Positions 34,957-43,489 of a stretch of DNA of 64,000 nt are shown here, one piece after another (the stretch's first letter is position 1; each line of letters begins with the position of its first letter). The notes under the pieces are model-generated. The model did no database searches. It saw only the letters and a program-made list of their open reading frames with translations, and was not told the DNA's origin. This DNA is from Pseudoalteromonas distincta (GTDB lineage Bacteria > Pseudomonadota > Gammaproteobacteria > Enterobacterales > Alteromonadaceae), in contig NZ_JWIG01000001.1 in the NCBI RefSeq assembly GCF_000814675.1, forward strand, positions 446,471-510,470, given 5' to 3'. A program made the translations under genes and the position numbers.

Positions 34957-36249
34957 CTATCTTTTATGTGCGTTTAAATAATCAACAGCTAACAGGCTAA
35001 GCGCCTTAGTGCCTACTTTAAACGATGATTCGTCGGCATAAAAATAAGGTGAGTGATTACTAGCCACTGTATTTAAATCTTGCTCACTTGGTGTGCCGCC
35101 TAAAAATACAAATACACTCGGTACTTCTAATGCGTAAAACGAAAAGTCTTCTGCGCCGGTTATTTTTCCCATTTCAACTACGTTTTCATTACCTGCTGCT
35201 TTTTTAAGGCTAGGTAACATTTGCGCAGTTAACTTTGGGTTATTAATCGTTACCGGATAACCTTCGTGAATGTGTACCTCTGCAGTAGCACCTGACGATT
35301 TAGCAATGTGCGTGGCTGTGGTTTTTATTTTTTCAAATATTTGTGCTCGGTTATCCATATCAAAGTTACGAATTGTGCCTACCATTTCGACTTCTTCAGG
35401 AATAATATTATTACGCACCCCACCCGCTATCTTACCAAACGAGACAATAGCAGGCTCTTTGGTAATGTTGATTTGGCGACTAACAATATGATTTACGCCT
35501 GTTACTATTTGCGCAGCTGCGGCAATGGGGTCAACCCCAGTCCACGGTGCAGAGCCGTGTGCCTGCTTGCCATGTACTGTTATTTCAAATCGGTCTGCAC
35601 TGGCCATTGCAGGGCCACTTCTATAGCCAATTTTACCGCTGTGCAAACTAGATGTTATGTGTAACCCAAAAGCAGCTTCTGGTTTGTATTGTTTAAATAT
35701 GCCTTCTTTAAGCATTAACTCAGCGCCTCCCTCTTCCCCCTCAGGTGCGCCTTCTTCTGCAGGCTGAAATACAAACATAATATTACCGTGTAGCTCATCT
35801 TTCATGTTTGCAAGCACTTGTGCAGCGCCCATTAGCATAGCCACGTGCGTGTCGTGCCCACAAGCATGCATTATGCCTACATCTACACCACGGTAATTAG
35901 TGGTTTTAGTTGATTTAAAATCAACATCTGCTTTTTCAGTAACTGGCAGCGCGTCCATATCTGCACGTAGCATTACTGTCGGGCCAGGCTTTGCGCCTTT
36001 TAATAGCCCCACAACACCTGTATAAGCAATCCCTGTTTGTACTTCCATACCCAGCGACTTTAAGTGCTTAGCAACAATACCTGCTGTGCGGGTTTCGCGA
36101 TTTCCAAGCTCAGGGTTTTGATGAAAATCACGTCGCCAATCAATAACCTGTTGCTCTATCTTTTTAACTTGCTGATCAATGTTTGCATTGGCATTAAACG
36201 CACTAAGGGCAGCAAAGCCCAGCGCTATTGAAATTAGTGATTTTTTCAT
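34957..36249 (-). CDS. M20 family amidohydrolase/carboxypeptidase, exported
   Basis: A 430-residue metallopeptidase with a signal peptide (MKKSLISIALGFAALSAFNANA), so periplasmic or secreted. M20D signatures: FHQNPELGNRE, RADMDALPVTE, ACGHDTHVAML, EEGAPEGEEGG and the C-terminal GAEDFSFYA. Relatives remove N-acyl or N-aminoacyl groups (hippurate-hydrolase type). The ATG at 36249 has AAGGA upstream and begins the signal peptide; the longer frame lacks support. It is transcribed alone. Confidence 0.9.
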   Translation of the reverse strand: MKKSLISIALGFAALSAFNANANIDQQVKKIEQQVIDWRRDFHQNPELGNRETRTAGIVAKHLKSLGMEVQTGIAYTGVVGLLKGAKPGPTVMLRADMDALPVTEKADVDFKSTKTTNYRGVDVGIMHACGHDTHVAMLMGAAQVLANMKDELHGNIMFVFQPAEEGAPEGEEGGAELMLKEGIFKQYKPEAAFGLHITSSLHSGKIGYRSGPAMASADRFEITVHGKQAHGSAPWTGVDPIAAAAQIVTGVNHIVSRQINITKEPAIVSFGKIAGGVRNNIIPEEVEMVGTIRNFDMDNRAQIFEKIKTTATHIAKSSGATAEVHIHEGYPVTINNPKLTAQMLPSLKKAAGNENVVEMGKITGAEDFSFYALEVPSVFVFLGGTPSEQDLNTVASNHSPYFYADESSFKVGTKALSLLAVDYLNAHKR

Positions 36250-36465
36250 CCTGTTTGTCCTTATTATATTTATTGGTTTTATAATATTGATGAGCACGAG
36301 CCCTTATGTATTATTGAGAACATAATTAGTTTGCTCTATAACCACTATTACTGAAGGCTCTACAATAATCAATCCCATTTAAGCTAGATGCCCAACTATG
36401 AAGGGCCACTTCACTTTTCACTGGTTTTATCTATTTTTAGTTTGAAGTTTTAGCGCTAATTAAGC

Positions 36466-37362
36466 CTACCACTTTTGCTTTTGTTGATTTAAAAATGGCA
36501 CTAAATAGTCCACCAAAGCGCGGACAGTTGGGCTTAATAAACGTTGCGATGGATAGAGTAAATTCACGGGTAATGGGCTTGGCACATAATCGCTTAATAT
36601 TTCTATTAACTCACCGGATTGAATTGCCGCATCAACGTAAAAACTAGGCAGCTGAGCAATACCTTGATTAGCTATAGCAAAGGCTTTTAAGCTTTGAGAA
36701 TCGTTAACTTCAAGGCTACCAGCTACTTTTATTACTGTGCTTTTTCCGTCAATTAAGTACGACCATCGCTTGGCATTAGTTACTGCGGTATTTATTAAAC
36801 ATTGATGGTTTTTAAGATCTTTAGGCGTACTGGGCATGCCGTGAGTGTTAATATAGTGAGGGCTTGCTACCGTTTTAAAGTGCATATTACCAATATTACG
36901 CGCGACCATTGTTGAGTCGTTTAAGTGCCCTACGCGTATAGCTAAATCAAAGCCTTCTTCCACCAGCTCTACTTTACGATTCATAAGTGAAATTGCTAAA
37001 TCAACGTCCTGATGCAGCTCTTTAAATTCAGCTAATGCAACCGGCAGCATATATTGCCCAATCATTATGGGAGCTGTAATTTTTATAAGCCCTTTGATTT
37101 GTTGTAGCTGTGTTTTGGAGCGGCGAAGTTCGGTGACTTGTGCACGAATATCACTGAGCTTAAGTAAATATGCTTTACCGTCTTCGGTTAAACTTAATGA
37201 GCGTGTAGTACGGTTTATTAACCTAATATCGAGCCATTTTTCAAGCTCGTTAATTTGCCTGCTAACGGCTGAGGGCACTAAATTTAAACTCTCGGCAGCG
37301 CGGCTAAAGCTTTGCTGCTGGGCTACTTGCTCAAATACCTGAATTGATTTTAATAAATCCAT
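36466..37362 (-). CDS. LysR family regulator (divergent from SDR gene)
   Basis: A 298-residue LysR-type regulator: winged helix-turn-helix at residues 1-60 (FSRAAESLNLVPSAVSRQINELE) and a two-lobed effector domain (about 90-290). It is divergently oriented from the SDR gene at 37500, with a perfect inverted repeat (37407-37428) between them, so it probably controls that gene and itself. Confidence 0.92.
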   Translation of the reverse strand: MDLLKSIQVFEQVAQQQSFSRAAESLNLVPSAVSRQINELEKWLDIRLINRTTRSLSLTEDGKAYLLKLSDIRAQVTELRRSKTQLQQIKGLIKITAPIMIGQYMLPVALAEFKELHQDVDLAISLMNRKVELVEEGFDLAIRVGHLNDSTMVARNIGNMHFKTVASPHYINTHGMPSTPKDLKNHQCLINTAVTNAKRWSYLIDGKSTVIKVAGSLEVNDSQSLKAFAIANQGIAQLPSFYVDAAIQSGELIEILSDYVPSPLPVNLLYPSQRLLSPTVRALVDYLVPFLNQQKQKW

Positions 37363-37406
37363 TACTTACTCGCTAAATTACACTTGGCTATTATTCTAAA
37401 AATATC

Positions 37407-37428
37407 ACAAATAATATTATTTATTTGT
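37407..37428. promoter_or_regulatory. Candidate LysR operator, perfect 8-bp inverted repeat
   Basis: ACAAATAA, six bases, TTATTTGT. It lies in the divergent LysR/SDR promoter region and contains a T-N11-A core, the usual LysR-type site. Confidence 0.6.
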
Positions 37429-37499
37429 TATTTTTCACCTTTACTGATGAGTTTATTATTACCTTACATTCACAAAATACATTGTTAAAGGTAATAAAA

Positions 37500-38099
37500 A
37501 TGAAAGTATTATTAATAGGCGCATCAGGCATAGTTGGGGCAGCAATAGCGGCAGACCTTCATGATCATCAAGTTATTAAAGCGAGCTTTAAAAACAGCGA
37601 ACACACGGTAGACATTCAAGATAAAGCCTCTATAGAAGCATTATTTAAAAAAGTAGGAAATGTTGATGCGGTTATATCTACTGCAGGTTTAATTGCCTTC
37701 GCACCTATAAACGAGATAAGTGAGCAAGATTACACAACAACTGTAGGTAATAAATTAATGGGTAATATTACACTATTTCATGTGGCAACTAAGTACATTA
37801 ATCAAGGCGGTAGTTTTACTTTTACTTCAGGCTTTTTAGCACAAAATCCTGCGCCTGGTTCAGCAGCTGTAAGCATGGTAAATGCAGCGCTAGATTCATT
37901 CGCTAAAGCGGCGGCATTAGAACTTGAAGGCATATTACGCGTAAATACCGTAAGTCCTCATTTTGTAAAGGAAACGATGGAGATAATGGGTATGGATAGC
38001 ACCAATGGTATAACCGCAGCTGATACCGCTAAAGCATTTAGACACGCAATTGAAAGTAACCAAACAGGTAAAGCTTTTGATGTAGTCGACTATATTTAG
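37500..38099 (+). CDS. Short-chain dehydrogenase family protein lacking catalytic YxxxK
   Basis: A 199-residue Rossmann-fold protein. The glycine motif GASGIVGAAIA (residues 7-17) and VDIQDKAS are intact, so NAD(P) binding is likely. At the active site the usual YSASK is replaced by VSMVN (in GSAAVSMVNAALDSFAKA), so the catalytic Tyr and Lys are missing. This matches the Lin1944-like SDR group, whose function is unknown. The start at 37500 has AAAGG upstream; the longer frame from 37425 lacks a site and would prefix a poor sequence. Divergent from a LysR gene. Confidence 0.82.
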   Translation: MKVLLIGASGIVGAAIAADLHDHQVIKASFKNSEHTVDIQDKASIEALFKKVGNVDAVISTAGLIAFAPINEISEQDYTTTVGNKLMGNITLFHVATKYINQGGSFTFTSGFLAQNPAPGSAAVSMVNAALDSFAKAAALELEGILRVNTVSPHFVKETMEIMGMDSTNGITAADTAKAFRHAIESNQTGKAFDVVDYI

Positions 38100-38159
38100 A
38101 GCTAAAGCAGATTGCTTGATGTAACAATTCAACCAGGTTATTAATTGAAGCCCTGTTAT

Positions 38160-38188
38160 CAAAATAGCTGCTCTAAGCAGCTATTTAA
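38160..38188. terminator. Bidirectional hairpin terminator
   Basis: Perfect 11-bp stem AAATAGCTGCT/AGCAGCTATTT with a three-base loop, between the convergent SDR and SMP-30-like genes. Confidence 0.75.
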
Positions 38189-38217
38189 ATTAGTAACTTT
38201 AAACAGCTAGCAATCTG

Positions 38218-39324
38218 TTATTTAAGCTTAATTACCGATAAAGTATGTGGGTTATCAGCTTTTTTGTTAACCATATTAGGGCTGTCGAACACGGCGTCGA
38301 AATTCATAATAATAATATCTTTACCACGAACAATTAATTCAGATGGTGCATCAAGCTCCCCATGAAGTCCTGTGGTATTCCCATTTTGTGCCAGTAACTC
38401 TAATTTACCTTGCATATCAATACTATAAATAGCGTTAGCAAATAAGTCTGTAATATAAATTTTGTTAGTACGCTTGTCCCACTTTAAACCGTCGGTTGCA
38501 ACTAGGCCTTTTGCAAATAGCTCTGTTTTAACTTTTTCATTGCGCTCGTTCATAGTGGTTTTAATTACGCTGCCATCTTCCATAATGCTGGTGTATAAAT
38601 TACCTTCTCCATCAAATGTTAGGCCGTTAGCGCCAAACTTAAGTGTCGCGTTAGAGGCAAATGTATCAAACAGATGTGAGTCATGATTTTGAGTACTTAA
38701 AAAAGGTTTTATATGCGCTGGTTTTTGAGCATTTAACTCACTCATGCCAACCTTATACACACCACTTAACTGCTTAGTACCTTCAAGTTTTAATACTGTT
38801 TCTGAAATAAACAGATCATCGCCTTTAAATACCACTGCATTAGGAAATAATAACCCTGTTACAACAACATCCGTGCTTACAGCTTTTCCATTTACAACAT
38901 TAATACGTAGTATTCGCGATTTATAACTGCCATCAAACCACATTTGCATGTCAGCTACGTAAGCATTGCCATCTGGGCCGAATGCAATTCCCATAGGTGC
39001 AATTTTACCTGTTGATGGCGCCATATCTTGCTTAGTAAAAGTATACCAATTACTAAAATTGTTATTTTTATCAAGCATGCCTATACGGGGCGCAGCAGGT
39101 GTTTGCATCTCGCCTATTTTAATCAGTGTATCGTTATGAAAGTTTGGCGAGGTAATATATACATTGCCCTCTTTATCCATATCGCTACTGGCTGGCGAAT
39201 TAAAGGTGTTAGGTAAATCGACTAATAACTCAGGCGTTAACAATTCTGGTTTTGTAGGCTCAGCTAATGCGCTATTAAAAAGCCCTGTTGCTAGCAGCGC
39301 TGCTGCAAAATAAAGTGGTTTCAT
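38218..39324 (-). CDS. SMP-30/gluconolactonase-like beta-propeller protein, exported
   Basis: A 368-residue periplasmic protein with a signal peptide (MKPLYFAAALLATGLFNSALA), then repeats typical of the SMP-30/NHL propeller: SSDMDKEGNVYITSPNF, PMGIAFGPDGNAYVADM, GLTFDGEGNLYTSIMEDG, KIYITDLFANAIYSID. Members hydrolyse lactones or simply bind ligands. The start at 39324 begins the signal peptide and has AGGAT upstream. That ribosome binding site lies in the loop of an inverted repeat (39328-39358). Divergent from a LysR gene that may regulate it. Confidence 0.82.
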   Translation of the reverse strand: MKPLYFAAALLATGLFNSALAEPTKPELLTPELLVDLPNTFNSPASSDMDKEGNVYITSPNFHNDTLIKIGEMQTPAAPRIGMLDKNNNFSNWYTFTKQDMAPSTGKIAPMGIAFGPDGNAYVADMQMWFDGSYKSRILRINVVNGKAVSTDVVVTGLLFPNAVVFKGDDLFISETVLKLEGTKQLSGVYKVGMSELNAQKPAHIKPFLSTQNHDSHLFDTFASNATLKFGANGLTFDGEGNLYTSIMEDGSVIKTTMNERNEKVKTELFAKGLVATDGLKWDKRTNKIYITDLFANAIYSIDMQGKLELLAQNGNTTGLHGELDAPSELIVRGKDIIIMNFDAVFDSPNMVNKKADNPHTLSVIKLK

Positions 39325-39327
39325 TGT

Positions 39328-39358
39328 GTTGTATCCTGTTAGTTTAATTTGATACAAC
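39328..39358. promoter_or_regulatory. Inverted repeat around ribosome binding site of SMP-30-like gene
   Basis: GTTGTATC and GATACAAC form a perfect 8-bp repeat separated by 15 bases, next to the start codon and flanking the AGGAT site. It could be an operator or an mRNA hairpin. Confidence 0.55.
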
Positions 39359-39554
39359 CAGTATATTGTTTACTTTAAGGTTTGATAATCAGGGTAAATA
39401 GCAAATCACTTTATACATTTTATATATAATTAAGGTTGTTTTTTATTTTTAAGAGTCATGTTTAAATTCCTAAAAACAAAAGACCTATACGTACTTCGCA
39501 AATATAAATGCTAGGATAACAGCTTGTAATACAGGCTAATTATAAAACCAAATT

Positions 39555-40469
39555 ATGAATTTAAATCAGCTCGACCTAAACCTACTCATTATTTTAAAAC
39601 AGCTATTAAACGAAAAACACATTAGTAATACTGCGTTGACGTTAGGTATGAGCCAACCTTCAATTAGTCGGTCTTTAAGTAAGTTACGTAGTTTATTTGA
39701 CGACCCATTACTAATTAGAATGGCCGGTGGATATGAACTAACGCCTAAAGCACAGTCGATTCAGCAAGATTTAAACTCTATTTTGAATATGGTCGAAACA
39801 CTGGTTAATAAGCAAACCTTTGATGCTAAAACCAGCCAAGCCATTATTAAGTTATTTGGCTTGCCACCACAAATGCACTTACTAATAGAAACCATTATTA
39901 AAGATGTGCGCGAACAAGCGCCTAATATCACTCTTGAAATAGACACGTTACCAAAACCGCAATTTTCAGATTTACTAAAAGGCGAAACTCATTTTGTAAT
40001 AACAGGGCACAAGCCTACAAGCTCTGAGGACAAACTGTATCGCCAAGCGTTGTTTGAACGCGACTTTAAATTAATAATGGCAAGTACTCATCCACTAGCT
40101 AATACAAAGCTGAATATTGAATTATTACGTAACTGTAACTTTGGACAAATATCGATTCAGGGAGAAAAGTCACTTTCTATTGCCCACTGCTTTGCAGCAC
40201 TTGGGATTGATAATGTTAATACGCCAATACGCTTAAAAAACTTTTATAGTATTGGCACCATTGCACAAAATACCGATTTAATATTTTTTGTACCGGACCA
40301 TTTTGCTAATGATATTTGTCGCCATCATGATGTAGTTGCAAGAGTGGTCCCTCCAGAACTAGATTTAGAGCACGATGAAGTCTATTTATATTGGCATCAA
40401 CGCCATCATAATGACCCTGTTTGCCAATGGTTTAGAGAGCTAGTTAAAAGCAAAGTATTTAAAATATAA
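39555..40469 (+). CDS. LysR family regulator
   Basis: A 304-residue LysR-type regulator: N-terminal LNLLIILKQLLNEKHISNTA and MSQPSISRSLSKLRSLFDDP form the winged helix domain, with the NodD-like phrase DPLLIRMAGGYELTPKAQ; the effector domain follows. It lies divergent from the SMP-30-like gene and upstream of the TonB receptor on the same strand; either could be its target. Confidence 0.92.
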   Translation: MNLNQLDLNLLIILKQLLNEKHISNTALTLGMSQPSISRSLSKLRSLFDDPLLIRMAGGYELTPKAQSIQQDLNSILNMVETLVNKQTFDAKTSQAIIKLFGLPPQMHLLIETIIKDVREQAPNITLEIDTLPKPQFSDLLKGETHFVITGHKPTSSEDKLYRQALFERDFKLIMASTHPLANTKLNIELLRNCNFGQISIQGEKSLSIAHCFAALGIDNVNTPIRLKNFYSIGTIAQNTDLIFFVPDHFANDICRHHDVVARVVPPELDLEHDEVYLYWHQRHHNDPVCQWFRELVKSKVFKI

Positions 40470-40526
40470 ATAACCGCTATTCATTATGAGCATATTCTTT
40501 GAATTGCCATTCACCATTACGATCTA

Positions 40527-40545
40527 TTTAATACGAATCATTCTT
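40527..40545. promoter_or_regulatory. Weak Fur-box-like sequence
   Basis: TTTAATACGAATCATTCTT matches the 19-bp Fur consensus (GATAATGATAATCATTATC) at 12 positions, with its right half best. It is 32 bp upstream of the TonB receptor start. Suggestive only. Confidence 0.3.
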
Positions 40546-40577
40546 AATAATGTTAAAAATTAAATAAAAGATCAACA

Positions 40578-42533
40578 ATGATAAATATGCTCCCATTTAA
40601 TAAAAAGTCTCTCCCTCTTATTGTCAGTACTTTATGCGCCAGTATGTCATTCGCTAGCCTGGCCGAACAAGCTCCCGATACATCAGAAACAATCGAAGTT
40701 TGGGGCACAACTATTACTAACAATTCGTTATTACAAGACGACATTGAAAGAAAACAAGCAAATCACTTAAGCGACTTATTACGCGACCAAGCTGGTATTG
40801 ACGTGGGTGGCTCGCATTCAATAGTCCAAGGCATTAATATTCGTGGCGTTGACGACTTAGATTTAAATATTACCGTTGATGGAATTAGCCAAAACAACAA
40901 CATGTTTCATCACTCGGGTAACTTATTAATTAACGCTGATATTTTAAAAGCGGTTGATATAAAAGTAGGTACTAACTCAGTGCTTACCGGTGGCCTTTCA
41001 GGCGGTGTTGCCTTTGAAACCAAAGACGCTAAAGATTTACTAGAGCCAGGGCAAGGTTTTGGTGCTCGTTTATATACAAATTTAGGCACTAACGACTATG
41101 CTGGAGGCTCTGCCGCATTATATGGCCAACTAACTGATAACGTAGATGCCCTAGCCTACTACACCTCTACAGACAGAAATAATTTTGAAAACGGCAATGG
41201 CAAAGAAGTAACCGGTAACGAAGGTCGTACAATTGACGGAATATTCAAACTTGGTTGGGATGTAAACGAAAGCAATCGTTTAGTATTTTCTTACGATAGA
41301 TATAACGACGAAGGCGATTACTACGTAAAAACTAACTTTGGTGCTGGCTTTGCTGAAGACTCAAACGCTAAAACAGAAGATATTGACTACACTCGCACAA
41401 GTACATCACTTGCTTATGAGCTAAATAAAGGCGATGCAATTACTCTGCGTGCCAGCGTTTACCGTAACGAATTGAGCTATATTGCATTAGGCACAGAAGG
41501 CAACTCTGAGCATACAGGTTATACAGCACTTGCAACATCAAAATTAGCACTGGCTGGTTTTGAGCATACTTTACGCTACGGCGGTGAAGGCTATGAGCAA
41601 GTATCAAAACGTATTGCAAACCACGTTCAAACTAACAAAGACACAGCTGACTCTCATGCTATTTATATTGAAGACGAAATAGCCCTAACCGAACAGTTAT
41701 TTGTGACCCCAGGCGTGCGCTACAACTATTTTAAAGTAGATATGTACTCTGCTGGTACTAACGATTCATTAAATAAATCGTGGAACGAACTAACGTTTGG
41801 TTTAGCTGCTAAATACCTTGTTAATGATAACTGGAGCATAAGCGCAAGCTCTACTGAGTTATTTCAAGGGCCTGGCCTTCGTGAAAGTTACGTTGATTAC
41901 AGCACTAACTTTGATAAAAACCTAAAAGCAGAAACAGGTGTAAATAACGCCATCGGATTTGCCTTCAAAGAACGTAATGTATTGGGCTTAGATTCTTTAG
42001 GCTTTTCACTTAATGTGTTTAAAACCCGCATTGAAGATTACATAGATAACTGGGCAATAGGTAAAGGCCGCCCAGTTGGTACTTATGCTAACTCGGGCGA
42101 TTACGATATTGATGGCTTTGAATCCACGTTCTCACTTCGTAAAGCGCTCTTTAGTGCGCGTTTAAGCTACTCGAAATCTGATTCAGAACAGTTAGAAACG
42201 CATGAACAATTACGCTACGAAGTAGGCGATAGTATTTCATTAAATTTAGGCTACGAAGTCCCTCAGTATGATTTAAAGTTTAACTGGACCAGCCTAATTA
42301 ACAGAACGGATGATTCGGTATCAAGCGGTGCTGATATCCATAAAGTAGGCTATCAAGTTCATAACATCAGCATGCAGTGGCTACCAAGTCAGCTTGAAGC
42401 ACTTAGCATGACCTTAGGTGTTGAGAATATTTTTGACAAAACCTATTACTCACACGCGTCATACTCAAGCGACACCGTGCAAGATTACGAAGCAGGTCGC
42501 AATGTAAAATTAAGCGCGTCGTACGTTTTTTAA
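40578..42533 (+). CDS. TonB-dependent receptor (metal or heme type suspected)
   Basis: A 651-residue outer-membrane receptor. Signal peptide to about residue 30 (SLAEQ), TonB box ETIEVWG, plug domain about 45-160 with INIRGVDDLDLNITVDG and VDIKVGTNSVLTGGLSGG, then a barrel ending KLSASYVF with terminal Phe. The plug run FHHSGN is histidine-rich. The downstream cytochrome-like membrane genes and the weak Fur-like site suggest iron or heme uptake, but this is inferred. Ends in its own terminator. Confidence 0.9.
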   Translation: MINMLPFNKKSLPLIVSTLCASMSFASLAEQAPDTSETIEVWGTTITNNSLLQDDIERKQANHLSDLLRDQAGIDVGGSHSIVQGINIRGVDDLDLNITVDGISQNNNMFHHSGNLLINADILKAVDIKVGTNSVLTGGLSGGVAFETKDAKDLLEPGQGFGARLYTNLGTNDYAGGSAALYGQLTDNVDALAYYTSTDRNNFENGNGKEVTGNEGRTIDGIFKLGWDVNESNRLVFSYDRYNDEGDYYVKTNFGAGFAEDSNAKTEDIDYTRTSTSLAYELNKGDAITLRASVYRNELSYIALGTEGNSEHTGYTALATSKLALAGFEHTLRYGGEGYEQVSKRIANHVQTNKDTADSHAIYIEDEIALTEQLFVTPGVRYNYFKVDMYSAGTNDSLNKSWNELTFGLAAKYLVNDNWSISASSTELFQGPGLRESYVDYSTNFDKNLKAETGVNNAIGFAFKERNVLGLDSLGFSLNVFKTRIEDYIDNWAIGKGRPVGTYANSGDYDIDGFESTFSLRKALFSARLSYSKSDSEQLETHEQLRYEVGDSISLNLGYEVPQYDLKFNWTSLINRTDDSVSSGADIHKVGYQVHNISMQWLPSQLEALSMTLGVENIFDKTYYSHASYSSDTVQDYEAGRNVKLSASYVF

Positions 42534-42555
42534 TTTAAAAGCTCAGTAATAATTT

Positions 42556-42582
42556 AAGGCTCAATATTTTATTGAGCCTTTT
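42556..42582 (+). terminator. Terminator of TonB receptor gene
   Basis: Stem AAGGCTCAATA/TATTGAGCCTT with a short T-rich loop and T4. Confidence 0.8.
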
Positions 42583-42612
42583 ACTGTTTAAGGAGGGCGT
42601 ACCTTAAACAGT
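42583..42612. promoter_or_regulatory. Perfect 11-bp inverted repeat before cytochrome-like genes
   Basis: ACTGTTTAAGG and CCTTAAACAGT separated by eight bases. It directly follows the receptor's terminator and lies 38 bp before the DUF4405 start. It has no T-tract, so an operator or mRNA structure is more likely than a terminator. Confidence 0.6.
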
Positions 42613-42650
42613 GGCAATTAAACGGCAATCAATATTAGGGTCATATTATA

Positions 42651-43118
42651 ATGTCTAACTGGAAGCAAAACTTACAAAAATTCCGCTATGTAATGGATGC
42701 ACTACTCCTTATAAGCTTTATGCTAGTAAGTGCACCACAAGCAACGGGCGTACCTTTACATGAATGGTTTAGTTTGTTTTTTATAGTGCCATTTGCAATT
42801 CACTTATTACTACATTGGGATTGGATACAGCGCAGCTTTAAGCGCTTATTATCTAAATTAAGTGCTCGAGAACGTTTTAACATAGTGTGGGATTACCTAC
42901 TTTATATAATGATGTTATTGGTATTTGTGAGTGGCTTTTTAGTGTCGGTTGCTTTACTACCAGCACTTCACATTAGTTTAAACATTCAAGATTTTTGGTC
43001 AAAGATGCACCACGATACAGCCACCTTAATCATGCCAATGTTAGGCGTACACTTAGCTCTTAATTTGAGCTGGATTGTAAAACTAACCAAACGTATGTTT
43101 GCCAAGGAGGCTAAATAA
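42651..43118 (+). CDS. DUF4405 flavinylation-associated cytochrome-like membrane protein
   Basis: A 155-residue inner-membrane protein with four helices (about 12-28, 37-55, 82-105 and 117-140). Histidines sit at helix ends: HEWFSLFF, IHLLLHWDW, and KMHHDTATLIMPMLGVHLALN. This pattern fits DUF4405, described as a flavinylation-associated cytochrome domain, so heme binding and transmembrane electron transfer are likely. It overlaps the next gene by one base (TAATG) and follows the TonB receptor. A role in ferric reduction is inferred. Confidence 0.78.
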   Translation: MSNWKQNLQKFRYVMDALLLISFMLVSAPQATGVPLHEWFSLFFIVPFAIHLLLHWDWIQRSFKRLLSKLSARERFNIVWDYLLYIMMLLVFVSGFLVSVALLPALHISLNIQDFWSKMHHDTATLIMPMLGVHLALNLSWIVKLTKRMFAKEAK

Positions 43119-43411
43119 TGAAGCACTTAAAACAACAGTGGAAAACCCGCACCAGCATCGTTTTAATTGTATCTGTTTTAGTGAGCCTGATATTGGTGAC
43201 TTTGGAGCGAACAGATTGGGCTATGCAAATAAACCTACAAGGTTATAGCCACGGCTCACCTGAAGGAGAAAAGCCAAATATAGCACCGGTATTGATGTAT
43301 ATTTTACCATTTGTAAAAGAGCTTATTTTAATAGGCGTACCGATGTTACTTACTTTAGGGGTAGCCAAACTAGCAGGCTTAATAAAAGGAATGTTTAAAA
43401 ACAAAGCCTGA
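43118..43411 (+). CDS. Small two-helix membrane protein
   Basis: A 97-residue protein with helices at about 12-30 and 60-85 and a hydrophilic loop between them (QGYSHGSPEGEKPNIAP). Its ATG overlaps the DUF4405 stop (TAATG), so they are translationally coupled and probably work together. AAGGAGG upstream is a strong site. No family recognised. Confidence 0.7.
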   Translation: MKHLKQQWKTRTSIVLIVSVLVSLILVTLERTDWAMQINLQGYSHGSPEGEKPNIAPVLMYILPFVKELILIGVPMLLTLGVAKLAGLIKGMFKNKA

Positions 43412-43489
43412 ATACGAATGCAACATATATCAAAATCCGGCGTTTATAGATACATTGAAAAATTAGTATGTCTATAAGCGCAGCTTTTT

